DNA of 62,744 bases, taken from the NCBI GenBank assembly GCA_913063325.1, contig CAJXYE010000023.1:1-62744 (forward strand), in the 5' to 3' direction. Below, in pieces: positions 55,082 to 62,744 of this stretch. A program made the position numbers and the translations under genes. The notes under the pieces were generated by a model, which saw only the letters and a list, made by a program, of their open reading frames with translations, made no database searches and was not told the origin of the DNA. Every line of letters starts with the position of its first letter. Within the stretch, counting starts at the first letter, position 1. This stretch comes from an uncultured Colwellia sp. Its GTDB lineage: Bacteria; Pseudomonadota; Gammaproteobacteria; Enterobacterales; Alteromonadaceae.

Positions 55082-56893
55082 ATGAAACAGCAAATAGTAG
55101 ATATTACCGACAGAATTATAAAACGTAGTGCTAAAACACGTGCTGAATATTTAGCGAAAATTGATGCGGCAAAATCAGACACAGTGCATCGTGCGGGTTT
55201 ATCATGTGGTAACTTAGCACATGGCTTTGCGGCCTGTGGTAAAGAAGATAAAACATCTTTACGTGGCATACAGCACTCAGATATCGCTATTGTTACCTCT
55301 TACAACGATATGCTTAGTGCGCATCAGCCGTATCAAGCGTATCCTGACATCATTAAAGCGGCAGTTAAAGATGCAGGTGGTGTTGCACAAGTTGCCGCTG
55401 GTGTTCCTGCCATGTGTGATGGTGTAACTCAAGGTCAACCAGGCATGGATTTAAGCCTGATGAGCCGTGATGTGATCGCGATGTCAACAGCGATTGGCCT
55501 ATCTCACAACATGTTTGATGGCGCATTAATGCTAGGTATCTGTGACAAAATTGTCCCTGGTTTATTAATTGCAAGTATGACTTTTGGTCACTTACCAACA
55601 GTATTCATTCCTGCAGGTCCAATGCCTTCAGGCCTTCCAAATAAAGATAAAGCACGAGTGCGTCAACAATATGCTAAAGGTGAAGTAGACGAGGTAGCAT
55701 TGCTTGAAGCCGAGTCTGCGTCATATCATTCTGCTGGTACTTGTACTTTCTTTGGCACAGCCAACTCTAACCAGTTAGTGGTTGAAGTGATGGGCTTACA
55801 TTTACCTGGTGCGTCATTTATAGCACCTAATACTCAGCTGCGTGAAGAATTAACTAAGGCCGCAGCGCGTCAAGCTACTCGTTTAACGCAGCAGTCTGGT
55901 AACTATATGCCAATCGGGAAAATGGTAGATGAACGCTCAGTGATTAACGCAATTGTTGCCTTATTAGCTACAGGTGGCTCAACGAACTTGGTCATGCATA
56001 TTATTGCGTTTGCTAAAGCGGCAGGCATCATTATTAACTTCCAAGATTTTAATGATCTTTCTGAAGAAGTGCCACTTTTAACACGTATATACCCGAATGG
56101 CCACGCAGACATTAACCAATTCCAAGAAGCTGGCGGTATGGCGTTATTATTCCGTGAACTTATCGAAGGCGGTCTAGTTTACGAAGATGTTGAAACAATC
56201 TGTGGTCGCGGTTTAACTCGATACACTAAAAAGCCTGTACTAGAGAAGGGCGAGCTTAAGTGGGTTGATTGCGTTGAAAAATCACTTGATGATGCAATTA
56301 TTGCAACCGTTGCTAAACCATTTAGCTCGCATGGTGGTTTACGTGTGATGAAGGGGAACTTGGGTGTTTCTGTTATTAAAACTTCATCACTTCGAGAAGG
56401 CAGCTTTGTTATTAACGCACCTGCTGTTGTTTTTGAAGATCAGCATGAATTACAAACGGCATTTGATGCCGGTGAATTAGAAAAAGATTTTGTTGCGGTA
56501 GTAAGATTTCAAGGACCTAAAGCGCGTGGTATGCCTGAATTGCATAAATTAACGCCATTGTTAGGTGTACTTCAAGATAAAGGCTTTAAAGTTGCTCTTG
56601 TAACTGATGGGCGTATGTCTGGCGCTTCAGGTAAGGTACCAGCAGCTATTCATTTATGTCCTGAGGCACTTGATGGTGGATTGATCGCTAAGGTTCAAAC
56701 CGGCGATATGATTAACCTCAATGGTGAAACTGGCGAGTTAACATTACTTGTTGATGAACAAGAACTAGCAAATCGTGAAACATCACTATTTAAAGTGAAT
56801 GGTCATCATGAAGCGATGGGGCGTGAGTTATTTGGCTTTATGCGTCGTAACTTAAGTTCAGCCGAAACTGGCGCATGTTCATTATTTGATTAA
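55082..56893 (+). CDS. edd: Phosphogluconate dehydratase
   Basis: A 603-residue Fe-S dehydratase of the IlvD/Edd family that converts 6-phosphogluconate to 2-keto-3-deoxy-6-phosphogluconate. It is the full length of Edd. Cluster cysteines fit AGVPAMCDGVTQGQPGM and LMLGICDKIVPG, with further motifs AGTCTFFGTANSNQ and VTDGRMSGASGKVPAAIH. It sits between pgl and eda, completing the Entner-Doudoroff pathway in one locus. Confidence 0.97.
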   Translation: MKQQIVDITDRIIKRSAKTRAEYLAKIDAAKSDTVHRAGLSCGNLAHGFAACGKEDKTSLRGIQHSDIAIVTSYNDMLSAHQPYQAYPDIIKAAVKDAGGVAQVAAGVPAMCDGVTQGQPGMDLSLMSRDVIAMSTAIGLSHNMFDGALMLGICDKIVPGLLIASMTFGHLPTVFIPAGPMPSGLPNKDKARVRQQYAKGEVDEVALLEAESASYHSAGTCTFFGTANSNQLVVEVMGLHLPGASFIAPNTQLREELTKAAARQATRLTQQSGNYMPIGKMVDERSVINAIVALLATGGSTNLVMHIIAFAKAAGIIINFQDFNDLSEEVPLLTRIYPNGHADINQFQEAGGMALLFRELIEGGLVYEDVETICGRGLTRYTKKPVLEKGELKWVDCVEKSLDDAIIATVAKPFSSHGGLRVMKGNLGVSVIKTSSLREGSFVINAPAVVFEDQHELQTAFDAGELEKDFVAVVRFQGPKARGMPELHKLTPLLGVLQDKGFKVALVTDGRMSGASGKVPAAIHLCPEALDGGLIAKVQTGDMINLNGETGELTLLVDEQELANRETSLFKVNGHHEAMGRELFGFMRRNLSSAETGACSLFD

Positions 56894-57025
56894 GAGCCTT
56901 TAATGCCATTTATACAAATAAGAAACTAGCTAAGTACTCTATTTAATGCTTAGTGATAATAATTAAAAGAAATTAATGATTACATTGCTTTTAAGCAAGT
57001 ATCGTAAAAATGATAAAGAGGATTT

Positions 57026-57673
57026 ATGACAGTAACAAGAAATTGGCAAATTATGCCAAAGGACATTTTTGCAACAGGACCGATTGTTCCCGTTTTAGTT
57101 ATCAACAAGGTTGAAGAAGCCCTGCCAATTGCTGAAGCACTGTTAGCCGCCAATGTTAAAGTATTAGAAGTGACCTTACGTACTCCAGCTGCACTTGATG
57201 TCATCAGCCTTATTGCAAAAGAGTTACCTGAAGCCATCATAGGATCAGGTACAGTAACTAATCGTCAGCAATTGCAACAGTCTTATGATGCAGGTGCTAA
57301 ATTTGCCATCAGCCCAGGTTTAACAAAAGATCTATTGCAAGCGGGTAATGAAGGTAATATCGCATTAATTCCAGGGATCTCTTCTATTTCAGAGCTCATG
57401 GATGGTGCAGATTATGGCTATGACCATTTGAAATTCTTTCCTGCTGAAGCATCCGGTGGCGTTAATGCCATCAAATCAATTGGTGGTCCTTTCCCTGATA
57501 TTCGCTTTTGTCCAACAGGTGGTATCAACCTAAATAACGTTCGTGATTACTTAGCCTTACCTAATGTGGTTTGTTGTGGTGGTTCATGGTTAGTATCAAG
57601 TGACATTGTTGAAAACAAAAATTGGTCACAAATTACTAAGTTAGCCAATCAAGCGCTAGCACATGTAAAATAG
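57026..57673 (+). CDS. eda: KDPG/KHG aldolase
   Basis: A 215-residue class I aldolase that cleaves KDPG to pyruvate and glyceraldehyde-3-phosphate. Visible: IVPVLVINKVEEALPIAEAL, KVLEVTLRTPAALDVI, GSGTVTNRQQLQQSYDAGAKFAISPGLT, and HLKFFPAEASGGVNAIKSIGGPF, which contains the Schiff-base lysine, then RFCPTGGINLNNVRDYLAL. It follows edd after 132 bases and ends the cluster. Confidence 0.97.
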   Translation: MTVTRNWQIMPKDIFATGPIVPVLVINKVEEALPIAEALLAANVKVLEVTLRTPAALDVISLIAKELPEAIIGSGTVTNRQQLQQSYDAGAKFAISPGLTKDLLQAGNEGNIALIPGISSISELMDGADYGYDHLKFFPAEASGGVNAIKSIGGPFPDIRFCPTGGINLNNVRDYLALPNVVCCGGSWLVSSDIVENKNWSQITKLANQALAHVK

Positions 57674-57685
57674 GACATTACTCTT

Positions 57686-57728
57686 TACCCTATCAAGTGC
57701 ATTGTTCAGTTTTGCGTTTGATAGGGTA
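57686..57728. repeat. 11-base inverted repeat after eda
   Basis: TACCCTATCAA and TTGATAGGGTA are perfect complements with a 21-base loop, just before the main terminator. It may be an mRNA-stabilising hairpin. Confidence 0.5.
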
Positions 57729-57742
57729 TAGATTCTAAGTAT

Positions 57743-57780
57743 AAAAAACCAGCCATTATAAATAATGGCTGGTTTTTTTT
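57743..57780. terminator. Strong bidirectional terminator after eda
   Basis: AAAAACCAGCCATTAT pairs with AATGGCTGGTTTTTTTT. It can also end the converging GYF_2 gene on the minus strand. Confidence 0.9.
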
Positions 57781-57813
57781 TACTAACAAATCGTCGTTAT
57801 CTTTGTAACACTT

Positions 57814-58767
57814 TTAATGATTGTTTTGTGCCATTTTTAAACGTTCAGCCATTGATAAAGGTTCATCTTTTCCTTTTTTGACTTCAACGGTTTCAACATT
57901 ATCAGTTTTATCTGTTTTAGTTAATTTACCATCACCTTTAAATACAGACTTCATCATGCTTTTCATGCCGTTGAAGCTTTCTTTTGCCATTTTATTAGCG
58001 GATTCGGCTTCAGCTTCAATTTTTACTTTAGCCGTATGCTTGGTATCGTAGGCATTATATAGTGGTGATTGAGAAGAGCTTTTAACCTGCTTTTCAGTAA
58101 CGATCTTCTTCGCTTTACTTTCTGCTATCTTCTCATCGACAGGTTCAACGCGTCTATGAGGTGTTGCTAACTTTTCTTGAGCACGTTTGGCTTTGCTCAC
58201 TTTTGCACTTTCAGATAGTATGTTGTTAGCATCTTGTGCTGAGCTATTACTTTGGTTACAAGAAGGCATAAATATATCATTAGAGCTCATTCTATAATCA
58301 AAATCCCCTACAACCTCAGACATTTCATTTTCGGCGATTTGAACCGCTTCTTTAACTTGAGATAACTTACGGCTTAAGCTTTTATATTTCTTCTCAATGT
58401 TACTGATAGCGCCTTTAACATCATCATTTAAGTTCTGCGTTAAGGTCTTATAGTCTTCAATTTGTTGCTCAAATTTTTTAAATGATAATTGGCTATGATT
58501 AATACTATCGTCAATCGAATTCAATTTTGATTCTAAGCGTTGTTTTTTAGCAAAAAACTTATCAGAAATTTCTTTTGGAATTAATGGCGGCTGTACCATT
58601 GGAGGCAGTACATCAACAAATTCACTAATACAATTGACAGGCTTCCATTGGTTAAATGAAGGATGCCAGCCATAAACATCTGGGTTAGTGGCTAAATAAT
58701 CTTTAGCCGCATCTAAATCTAATGGGGCAGTTACTTTTCCATTATTTGAAAAAAACCATTTTTTCAT
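57814..58767 (-). CDS. GYF_2 (DUF4339) domain protein with coiled coil, long paralogue
   Basis: A 317-residue soluble protein. The N-terminus (about residues 1-48) is a GYF_2/DUF4339-type module: KKWFFSNNGKVTAPLDL then DVYGWHPSFNQWKPVNCISEF. A Pro-rich hinge (VLPPMVQPPLIP) leads to a long coiled coil (about 73-150), then a Lys/Ser/Asp-rich low-complexity tail containing KAKRAQEKLATPHRR and ending in DEPLSMAERLKMAQNNH. No enzyme domain or membrane segment. GYF_2 modules usually bind peptides or sit beside membrane or secretion domains; none is present here. It is a paralogue of the gene upstream. Confidence 0.7.
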   Translation of the reverse strand: MKKWFFSNNGKVTAPLDLDAAKDYLATNPDVYGWHPSFNQWKPVNCISEFVDVLPPMVQPPLIPKEISDKFFAKKQRLESKLNSIDDSINHSQLSFKKFEQQIEDYKTLTQNLNDDVKGAISNIEKKYKSLSRKLSQVKEAVQIAENEMSEVVGDFDYRMSSNDIFMPSCNQSNSSAQDANNILSESAKVSKAKRAQEKLATPHRRVEPVDEKIAESKAKKIVTEKQVKSSSQSPLYNAYDTKHTAKVKIEAEAESANKMAKESFNGMKSMMKSVFKGDGKLTKTDKTDNVETVEVKKGKDEPLSMAERLKMAQNNH

Positions 58768-58849
58768 CGTAAATACTCTTATCTGTTAACGTTAGTTTTT
58801 ATAATTAATATGGTGAGTTAGTAAGTTGGTATTTAGCAAATAATAATTA

Positions 58850-59281
58850 CTAATACTCAGTTTTAATTACGTTCGCTAGGTTCTTTTGTAAAGAGGCGTA
58901 CTGCTCTTCAATTGTCTTTACTACGATTCTAACTTCTTCCGTTAAATTATGGGTAATCTTCCCGTAATTTTCTAATTCTGAATCGAGTTCATAGAGCGAG
59001 TCTGAAGTGATTTTAATCGTTTTATCAATACGATCTAATGTTGTGATTAATTCTTTTTCTTCACCAATTAAATCATCAATAAGACCACTTGGGATTTCAA
59101 TTGGAGGGGGGGGAGGAGTGAGTCCTACGTTGAATTCATCAATACAACTAACCGGTACCCAGTGAGTATAAGAAGGGTGCCATGCATATAAATCAGGATT
59201 TGTGGAAATTAATTCGTTTGACTCTTTTAATCCCAAAGGACCAGTGACTTTACCATTGTCGGAAAAAAACCATTTCTTCAT
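58850..59281 (-). CDS. GYF_2 (DUF4339) domain protein with coiled coil, short paralogue
   Basis: A 143-residue protein. Residues 1-50 (KKWFFSDNGKVTGPLGL, LYAWHPSYTHWVPVSCIDEF) match the start of the downstream paralogue almost position by position. The Pro hinge PPPPPIEIP precedes a coiled coil that also resembles that of the long paralogue (LITTLDRIDKTI against LESKLNSIDDSI). It stops where the other continues into its low-complexity tail. Eighty-two bases separate the two genes on the same strand, consistent with tandem duplication. Function unknown. Confidence 0.68.
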   Translation of the reverse strand: MKKWFFSDNGKVTGPLGLKESNELISTNPDLYAWHPSYTHWVPVSCIDEFNVGLTPPPPPIEIPSGLIDDLIGEEKELITTLDRIDKTIKITSDSLYELDSELENYGKITHNLTEEVRIVVKTIEEQYASLQKNLANVIKTEY

Positions 59282-59430
59282 AATAATTATTACTCTCTTT
59301 TATATCTATTTTTTTTATTATTAACTCGGTAACAATAATGACCTATCAAATTTATTAACAATGGGTCTTCTAGCTCATACCATTTAACGTTAGCGAAAGC
59401 GAACAGTCAAGCTCTTTGTTAATGCTAAGT

Positions 59431-59592
59431 TACACCAATTCCGTTAAATTACTGTTCACTTGTACAGGCTAAAATTCTTCATGACTGCGTTGCTTTCAAT
59501 CCCAATAGCCGGCTATTGTTCAATCAAGCGCCTTGCCCTGAAATATTTTTACTCCGTACAACAAGATCACAAACTTATCGGAATTGGTATTA
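59431..59592. repeat. MITE-like repeat, copy 2
   Basis: About 162 bases with terminal inverted repeats: ACACCAATTCCGTTAAAT at the left against the complement of AATACCAATTCCGATAAGTT at the right. It aligns without gaps with the element at 47131-47292. Confidence 0.8.
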
Positions 59593-59702
59593 CAGCCCGT
59601 GGATTACTTCCAGATTGTCTTGAAAATAATCTTCGATATAAATCTACTATCATAAGGCCATAATTAATAGGCTTTTTTCAAATGTTCAATCAAAAAAAAT
59701 GT

Positions 59703-59741
59703 AAAAAAAAGCCAGTTATAAATATTATAACTGGCTTTTAT
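59703..59741 (-). terminator. Terminator of rne
   Basis: GCCAGTTATAA (59711-59721) pairs with TTATAACTGGC (59726-59736); on the minus strand T8 follows. It lies about 20 bases after the rne stop. Confidence 0.85.
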
Positions 59742-59760
59742 ATCTACATTACGCGTTTAT

Positions 59761-62724
59761 CTATGGTTTAGTTGCCTGCGCAGTAGAGCGGTTTACTACA
59801 TCAGCAATGACGGCAGTCCTACCTGATGATTGATGAGCGAGTCTGTCACTATCAGCCATAAAGTGTGTTGGAATGTCTTTAATCGTTGTGATTGTTTCTG
59901 TTTTTGTCATCGGCGCTGTGGCATGACCAGAAAGACGGTTTGCTTTCTTAACTTGTCTTGCTAGCTTTTTATCCTTAGGTGCAGATTTTCTGGCAGGAGC
60001 AGCAGATTTTTTGGCTTGTTTAACTGGAACATCAACTTTTATTGCCTCTGCTTCCACAACGTCATCTTTTTGCTCTAAAGGCAACTCTTGCTGTATTTCT
60101 GTTGTTGGCTCAGTCACTGGTATTGGTGATACAGCTTTCTCAACTTCAGGGGCAGCAACAGCTTCAGGAGCAGCAACAACTTCAGGGGCAGCTTCAGGAG
60201 CAGCAACAACTTCAGGAGCAGCAACAACTTCAGGAGCAGCAACAACTTCAGGAGCAGCAACAACTTCAGGGGCAGCAACAACTTCAGGGGCAGCAACAAC
60301 TTCAGGAGCAGCAACAACTTCAGGAGCAGCAACAACTTCAGGGGCAGCAACAACTTCAGGAGCAACAACAACTGGAGCAGCAACTACTTTTGGTTGCTCT
60401 GCCACAGTAGCAGCAATCGGTGTGGTTTTTTCAGGGTAACGCGCTTCAACTGATTCGTCTACATTTACAGCTTCACCGTTTACTGGTTGCTCTTGTGACG
60501 TTTCAGTATTGTTATTACGGCGACGACGTTGACCATTTGCTCTTAAGTGTCTAGGAGAACGTCTATTACGAGGTTTATCATCGTTATTAGCTATATCTTC
60601 AACAACAGGAGCCTTAACAGTTTCTTTTTCAACAGTTGCAACCGCTGCTAATTTCTCAGTGGTATTAATCGCTTTATCTGCCGACTCAACACGTATTTTT
60701 TTACGATTAGTTCTACGCTGGCGACGCTCAGTAACTTTCTCTTCTTTAACTACCTTCTCTTTATCAAGATTGTTATTTGCACGAGGTTGTCTCTTCGGTT
60801 TACTTACTTCTGCATCACGGCTAGGGCGAGTATCTCTTGATTCATTCTCTTTAGCAGCAGAGCGAGTAGTATCACCTTCAGCATTTCGCTCATTACGATT
60901 ACGATTTCCGCCACGATTATTACGACGTTTAGCTTGTTGATTACCACGTCTTTCTTGTGGGCGTCTAGGCTTTTGGCTTGGCGCTATCTCTTTAACTTCT
61001 TCAATTACTTCTTCAGCAACAAAAAGATTTTTTAACCAAGCAAAGAATCCACTTGGTTTTTCTTTATTTGCTACAGGTGTTTTATCTACAGCGACTGCAG
61101 AACTTTCTGGTCTAGGAGCACGTGAAGGAGCTGTCATTCCTTGAATCAATGGCTCATCTCGTTTTGCTGATGCTTTATCAAACTTCGGCATTTTAGCTTC
61201 TTCAAGTTCAGCTTGTTTTACCGGTAATTCATAACTTGCTTCTTCAACAGTTTCATCATTCTTAACACGCAATACTTCGTATTGAGGTGTATCCATATGT
61301 GGATTAGGGATGATCAAAACTCGAACATTATGATGTTTTTCAACATGCATCACAGAACGGCGTTTTTCATTTAATAAATAGGTAGCAACAGGTACAGGCA
61401 CTTGCGCTTGTACATGCAAGGTATTGTCTTTTATCGCTTCTTCTTCCATTAAACGTAATACAGATAAAGCTAAAGATTCAACACCACGTACATGACCTGT
61501 ACCACTACAACGAGGGCACACACCTTGGCTTGTTTCACCAATAGAAGGGCGTAAACGTTGACGAGACATTTCTAACAAACCGAAACGAGATATTTTTCCC
61601 AGTTGAATACGGGCTCTATCTTGGTGAACTGAATCACGCATACGGTTTTCTACTTCACGCTGGTGACGAACAGGTGTCATATCGATAAAATCAATAACAA
61701 CCAAACCACCTAAATCACGTAAACGTAATTGGCGGGCAATTTCTTCAGCAGCTTCTAAATTAGTATTAAACGCGGTCTCTTCGATATCACTACCTTTGGT
61801 GGCACGGGCAGAGTTAATATCGATAGAGGTCATTGCTTCAGTAGGGTCAATAACGATTGAACCGCCAGATGGCAGGCGTACTTCACGTTGGAAGGCTGTT
61901 TCTATTTGCGTTTCAATTTGGTAATGGGTAAATAAAGGTACATCACTGGTATAAAGCTTTATTTTGTTTAAGAAATCAGGACGAACAACTTCTATGTGTT
62001 TTTTTACACTCTCAAACGTTTTTGGGCGATCAATTAATACTTCGCCGATATCACGGCGTAAGTAATCACGAATAGCACGTAATATCAGGTTTGTTTCTTG
62101 ATGAATTAGGAATGGAGCTGGGCGACTTTTTGCAGCATCGCTGATTGCTTCCCAATGGTGCAATAGAACACTAAGGTCCCATTGTAACTCATCGTAATCC
62201 TTGCCTACCCCAGCAGTTCTTACTATTAAGCCCATGCCTTTAGGTAAGTTTAGTTTACTTAAAGAAGCTTTTAAGTCAGTACGTTCATCGCCTTCTATAC
62301 GGCGTGAAATACCACCTGCACGAGGATTGTTTGGCATTAAAACTAAATAACTACCTGCAAGACTAATAAATGTAGTTAACGCAGCACCTTTTTGGCCTCG
62401 TTCTTCTTTATCTATCTGAACGATAACTTCTTGGCCTTCACGTAATACTTCCTTAATATTAGGACGGCCTTGGAATGTATAGCCTTTAGGGAAGTATTCA
62501 CGCGCAATTTCTTTCATTGGTAAGAAACCATGGCGGTCGGCACCATAATCTACAAAAGCAGCTTCTAAAGAAGGCTCAATGCGGGTGATTTTAGCTTTGT
62601 AAATATTTGATTTTTTTTGTTCATGACCAGGACTTTCAATATCTAAATCGTAAAGCTTCTGACCATCTACTAGTGCTACGCGCAATTCTTCTGATTGGGT
62701 AGCGTTAATTAACATACGTTTCAT
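59761..62724 (-). CDS. rne: Ribonuclease E
   Basis: A 987-residue RNase E, the endonuclease that starts mRNA decay and processes rRNA and tRNA. The catalytic half has [21 protein letters not shown], the S1 domain (about 35-125), DNase-like segments [23 protein letters not shown] and LVVIDFIDM with the Mg-binding aspartates, and the Zn-link CPRCSGTG near residue 402. The C-terminal half is disordered: a probable amphipathic membrane anchor [18 protein letters not shown] (about 565-582), Arg-rich RNA-binding blocks, an Ala-Pro-Glu-Val repeat block (about 784-860), then [12 protein letters not shown], likely the PNPase-binding end by position. The start lies 20 bases from the window edge. Confidence 0.95.
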   Translation of the reverse strand: MKRMLINATQSEELRVALVDGQKLYDLDIESPGHEQKKSNIYKAKITRIEPSLEAAFVDYGADRHGFLPMKEIAREYFPKGYTFQGRPNIKEVLREGQEVIVQIDKEERGQKGAALTTFISLAGSYLVLMPNNPRAGGISRRIEGDERTDLKASLSKLNLPKGMGLIVRTAGVGKDYDELQWDLSVLLHHWEAISDAAKSRPAPFLIHQETNLILRAIRDYLRRDIGEVLIDRPKTFESVKKHIEVVRPDFLNKIKLYTSDVPLFTHYQIETQIETAFQREVRLPSGGSIVIDPTEAMTSIDINSARATKGSDIEETAFNTNLEAAEEIARQLRLRDLGGLVVIDFIDMTPVRHQREVENRMRDSVHQDRARIQLGKISRFGLLEMSRQRLRPSIGETSQGVCPRCSGTGHVRGVESLALSVLRLMEEEAIKDNTLHVQAQVPVPVATYLLNEKRRSVMHVEKHHNVRVLIIPNPHMDTPQYEVLRVKNDETVEEASYELPVKQAELEEAKMPKFDKASAKRDEPLIQGMTAPSRAPRPESSAVAVDKTPVANKEKPSGFFAWLKNLFVAEEVIEEVKEIAPSQKPRRPQERRGNQQAKRRNNRGGNRNRNERNAEGDTTRSAAKENESRDTRPSRDAEVSKPKRQPRANNNLDKEKVVKEEKVTERRQRRTNRKKIRVESADKAINTTEKLAAVATVEKETVKAPVVEDIANNDDKPRNRRSPRHLRANGQRRRRNNNTETSQEQPVNGEAVNVDESVEARYPEKTTPIAATVAEQPKVVAAPVVVAPEVVAAPEVVAAPEVVAAPEVVAAPEVVAAPEVVAAPEVVAAPEVVAAPEVVAAPEAAPEVVAAPEAVAAPEVEKAVSPIPVTEPTTEIQQELPLEQKDDVVEAEAIKVDVPVKQAKKSAAPARKSAPKDKKLARQVKKANRLSGHATAPMTKTETITTIKDIPTHFMADSDRLAHQSSGRTAVIADVVNRSTAQATKP
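60146..60373. repeat. 18-base minisatellite in the rne C-terminal half
   Basis: Thirteen tandem units, twelve of 18 bases (TCAGGAGCAGCAACAACT or the GGGG variant) and one of 12. On the coding strand they specify repeats of VVAAPE. Unit length is a multiple of three, so copy-number change keeps the frame. Purity is high, with only A/G at one site and rare other changes. Confidence 0.95.
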
Positions 62725-62744
62725 AGTTTGTCGGACTCATTTTT

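Larger units (their letters stand above)
59282..59760. other. Interval between GYF_2 paralogue and rne
   Basis: No gene. It holds the second MITE-like repeat (59431-59592) and the rne terminator (59703-59741). A 67-codon frame inside the repeat is not believed to be a gene. Confidence 0.6.

Noticed and set aside
59460..59663. 67-codon ORF
   Set aside because: It lies largely in the MITE-like repeat and has no ribosome binding site or recognisable domain.
60146..60373. Regular repeats that might suggest a CRISPR array
   Set aside because: Units are contiguous with no spacers and are in frame within rne.
60011..60439. Open frames in several phases on both strands through the rne repeat
   Set aside because: They arise from the 18-base repeat having no stops in several frames; they have low-complexity products and lie inside a well-supported rne.

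Overview
The window is AT-rich chromosomal DNA of a cold-water marine gammaproteobacterium. It most resembles Colwellia (Alteromonadales); this is inferred from protein character, gene order and the PEP-CTERM genes, not from a database search. Nearly all of it is ordinary core genome: pheS-pheT-ihfA, a complete Bat (aerotolerance) operon, dinG/polB, hexR-pykA facing zwf-pgl-edd-eda, fadE and rne. No tRNA, rRNA, CRISPR array, prophage or intact IS element was seen.

Layout. 1-1020: 3' end of ppsA, then a Phd-type antitoxin whose ParE/RelE toxin is broken by one in-frame TGA. 1189-2133: a short Rho paralogue lacking the N-terminal RNA-binding domain. 2167-7841: a serine beta-lactamase-like hydrolase, a PEP-CTERM exported protein and a large PrsT-like TPR protein. 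8167-12849: ydiJ, a porin and a small membrane protein. 13128-16856: pheS-pheT-ihfA. 17022-23870 (minus): MoxR ATPase, DUF58, DUF4381, BatA, BatB, BatC, BatD, mostly overlapping. 23936-28887 (minus): an octaheme cytochrome with TPR repeats, a SUMF1-fold protein lacking the catalytic cysteines, and a periplasmic sulfatase behind a perfect Fur box. 29342-31048: a PafA-like phosphatase. 31122-31258: a patatin fragment. 31352-37662: TetR regulator, fadE, YafJ amidotransferase, rlmF and two small proteins. 38061-43919: a Sel1 membrane protein, then dinG and polB diverging from one LexA box. 43983-49895: a second PEP-CTERM protein, metC, an AstE-like deacylase, hinT and a LytS/LytTR pair. 50012-57673: pykA and hexR opposite the Entner-Doudoroff genes, with two HexR boxes before zwf. 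57814-62724: two GYF_2-domain paralogues and rne with a minisatellite in its C-terminal half.

How the genes work together. The HexR block is one sugar-catabolism regulon: glucose-6-phosphate through zwf, pgl, edd and eda to pyruvate, with pykA beside it. The LexA box couples the helicase DinG and DNA polymerase II. The Bat block is a standard MoxR/von Willebrand A envelope complex. The sulfatase, SUMF1-like and cytochrome genes form an accessory neighbourhood whose joint role is not established. They, the minimal Rho, the GYF_2 pair and a family of about 160-bp palindromic-ended repeats are the least explained items. I did not find a clearly new multi-gene system.
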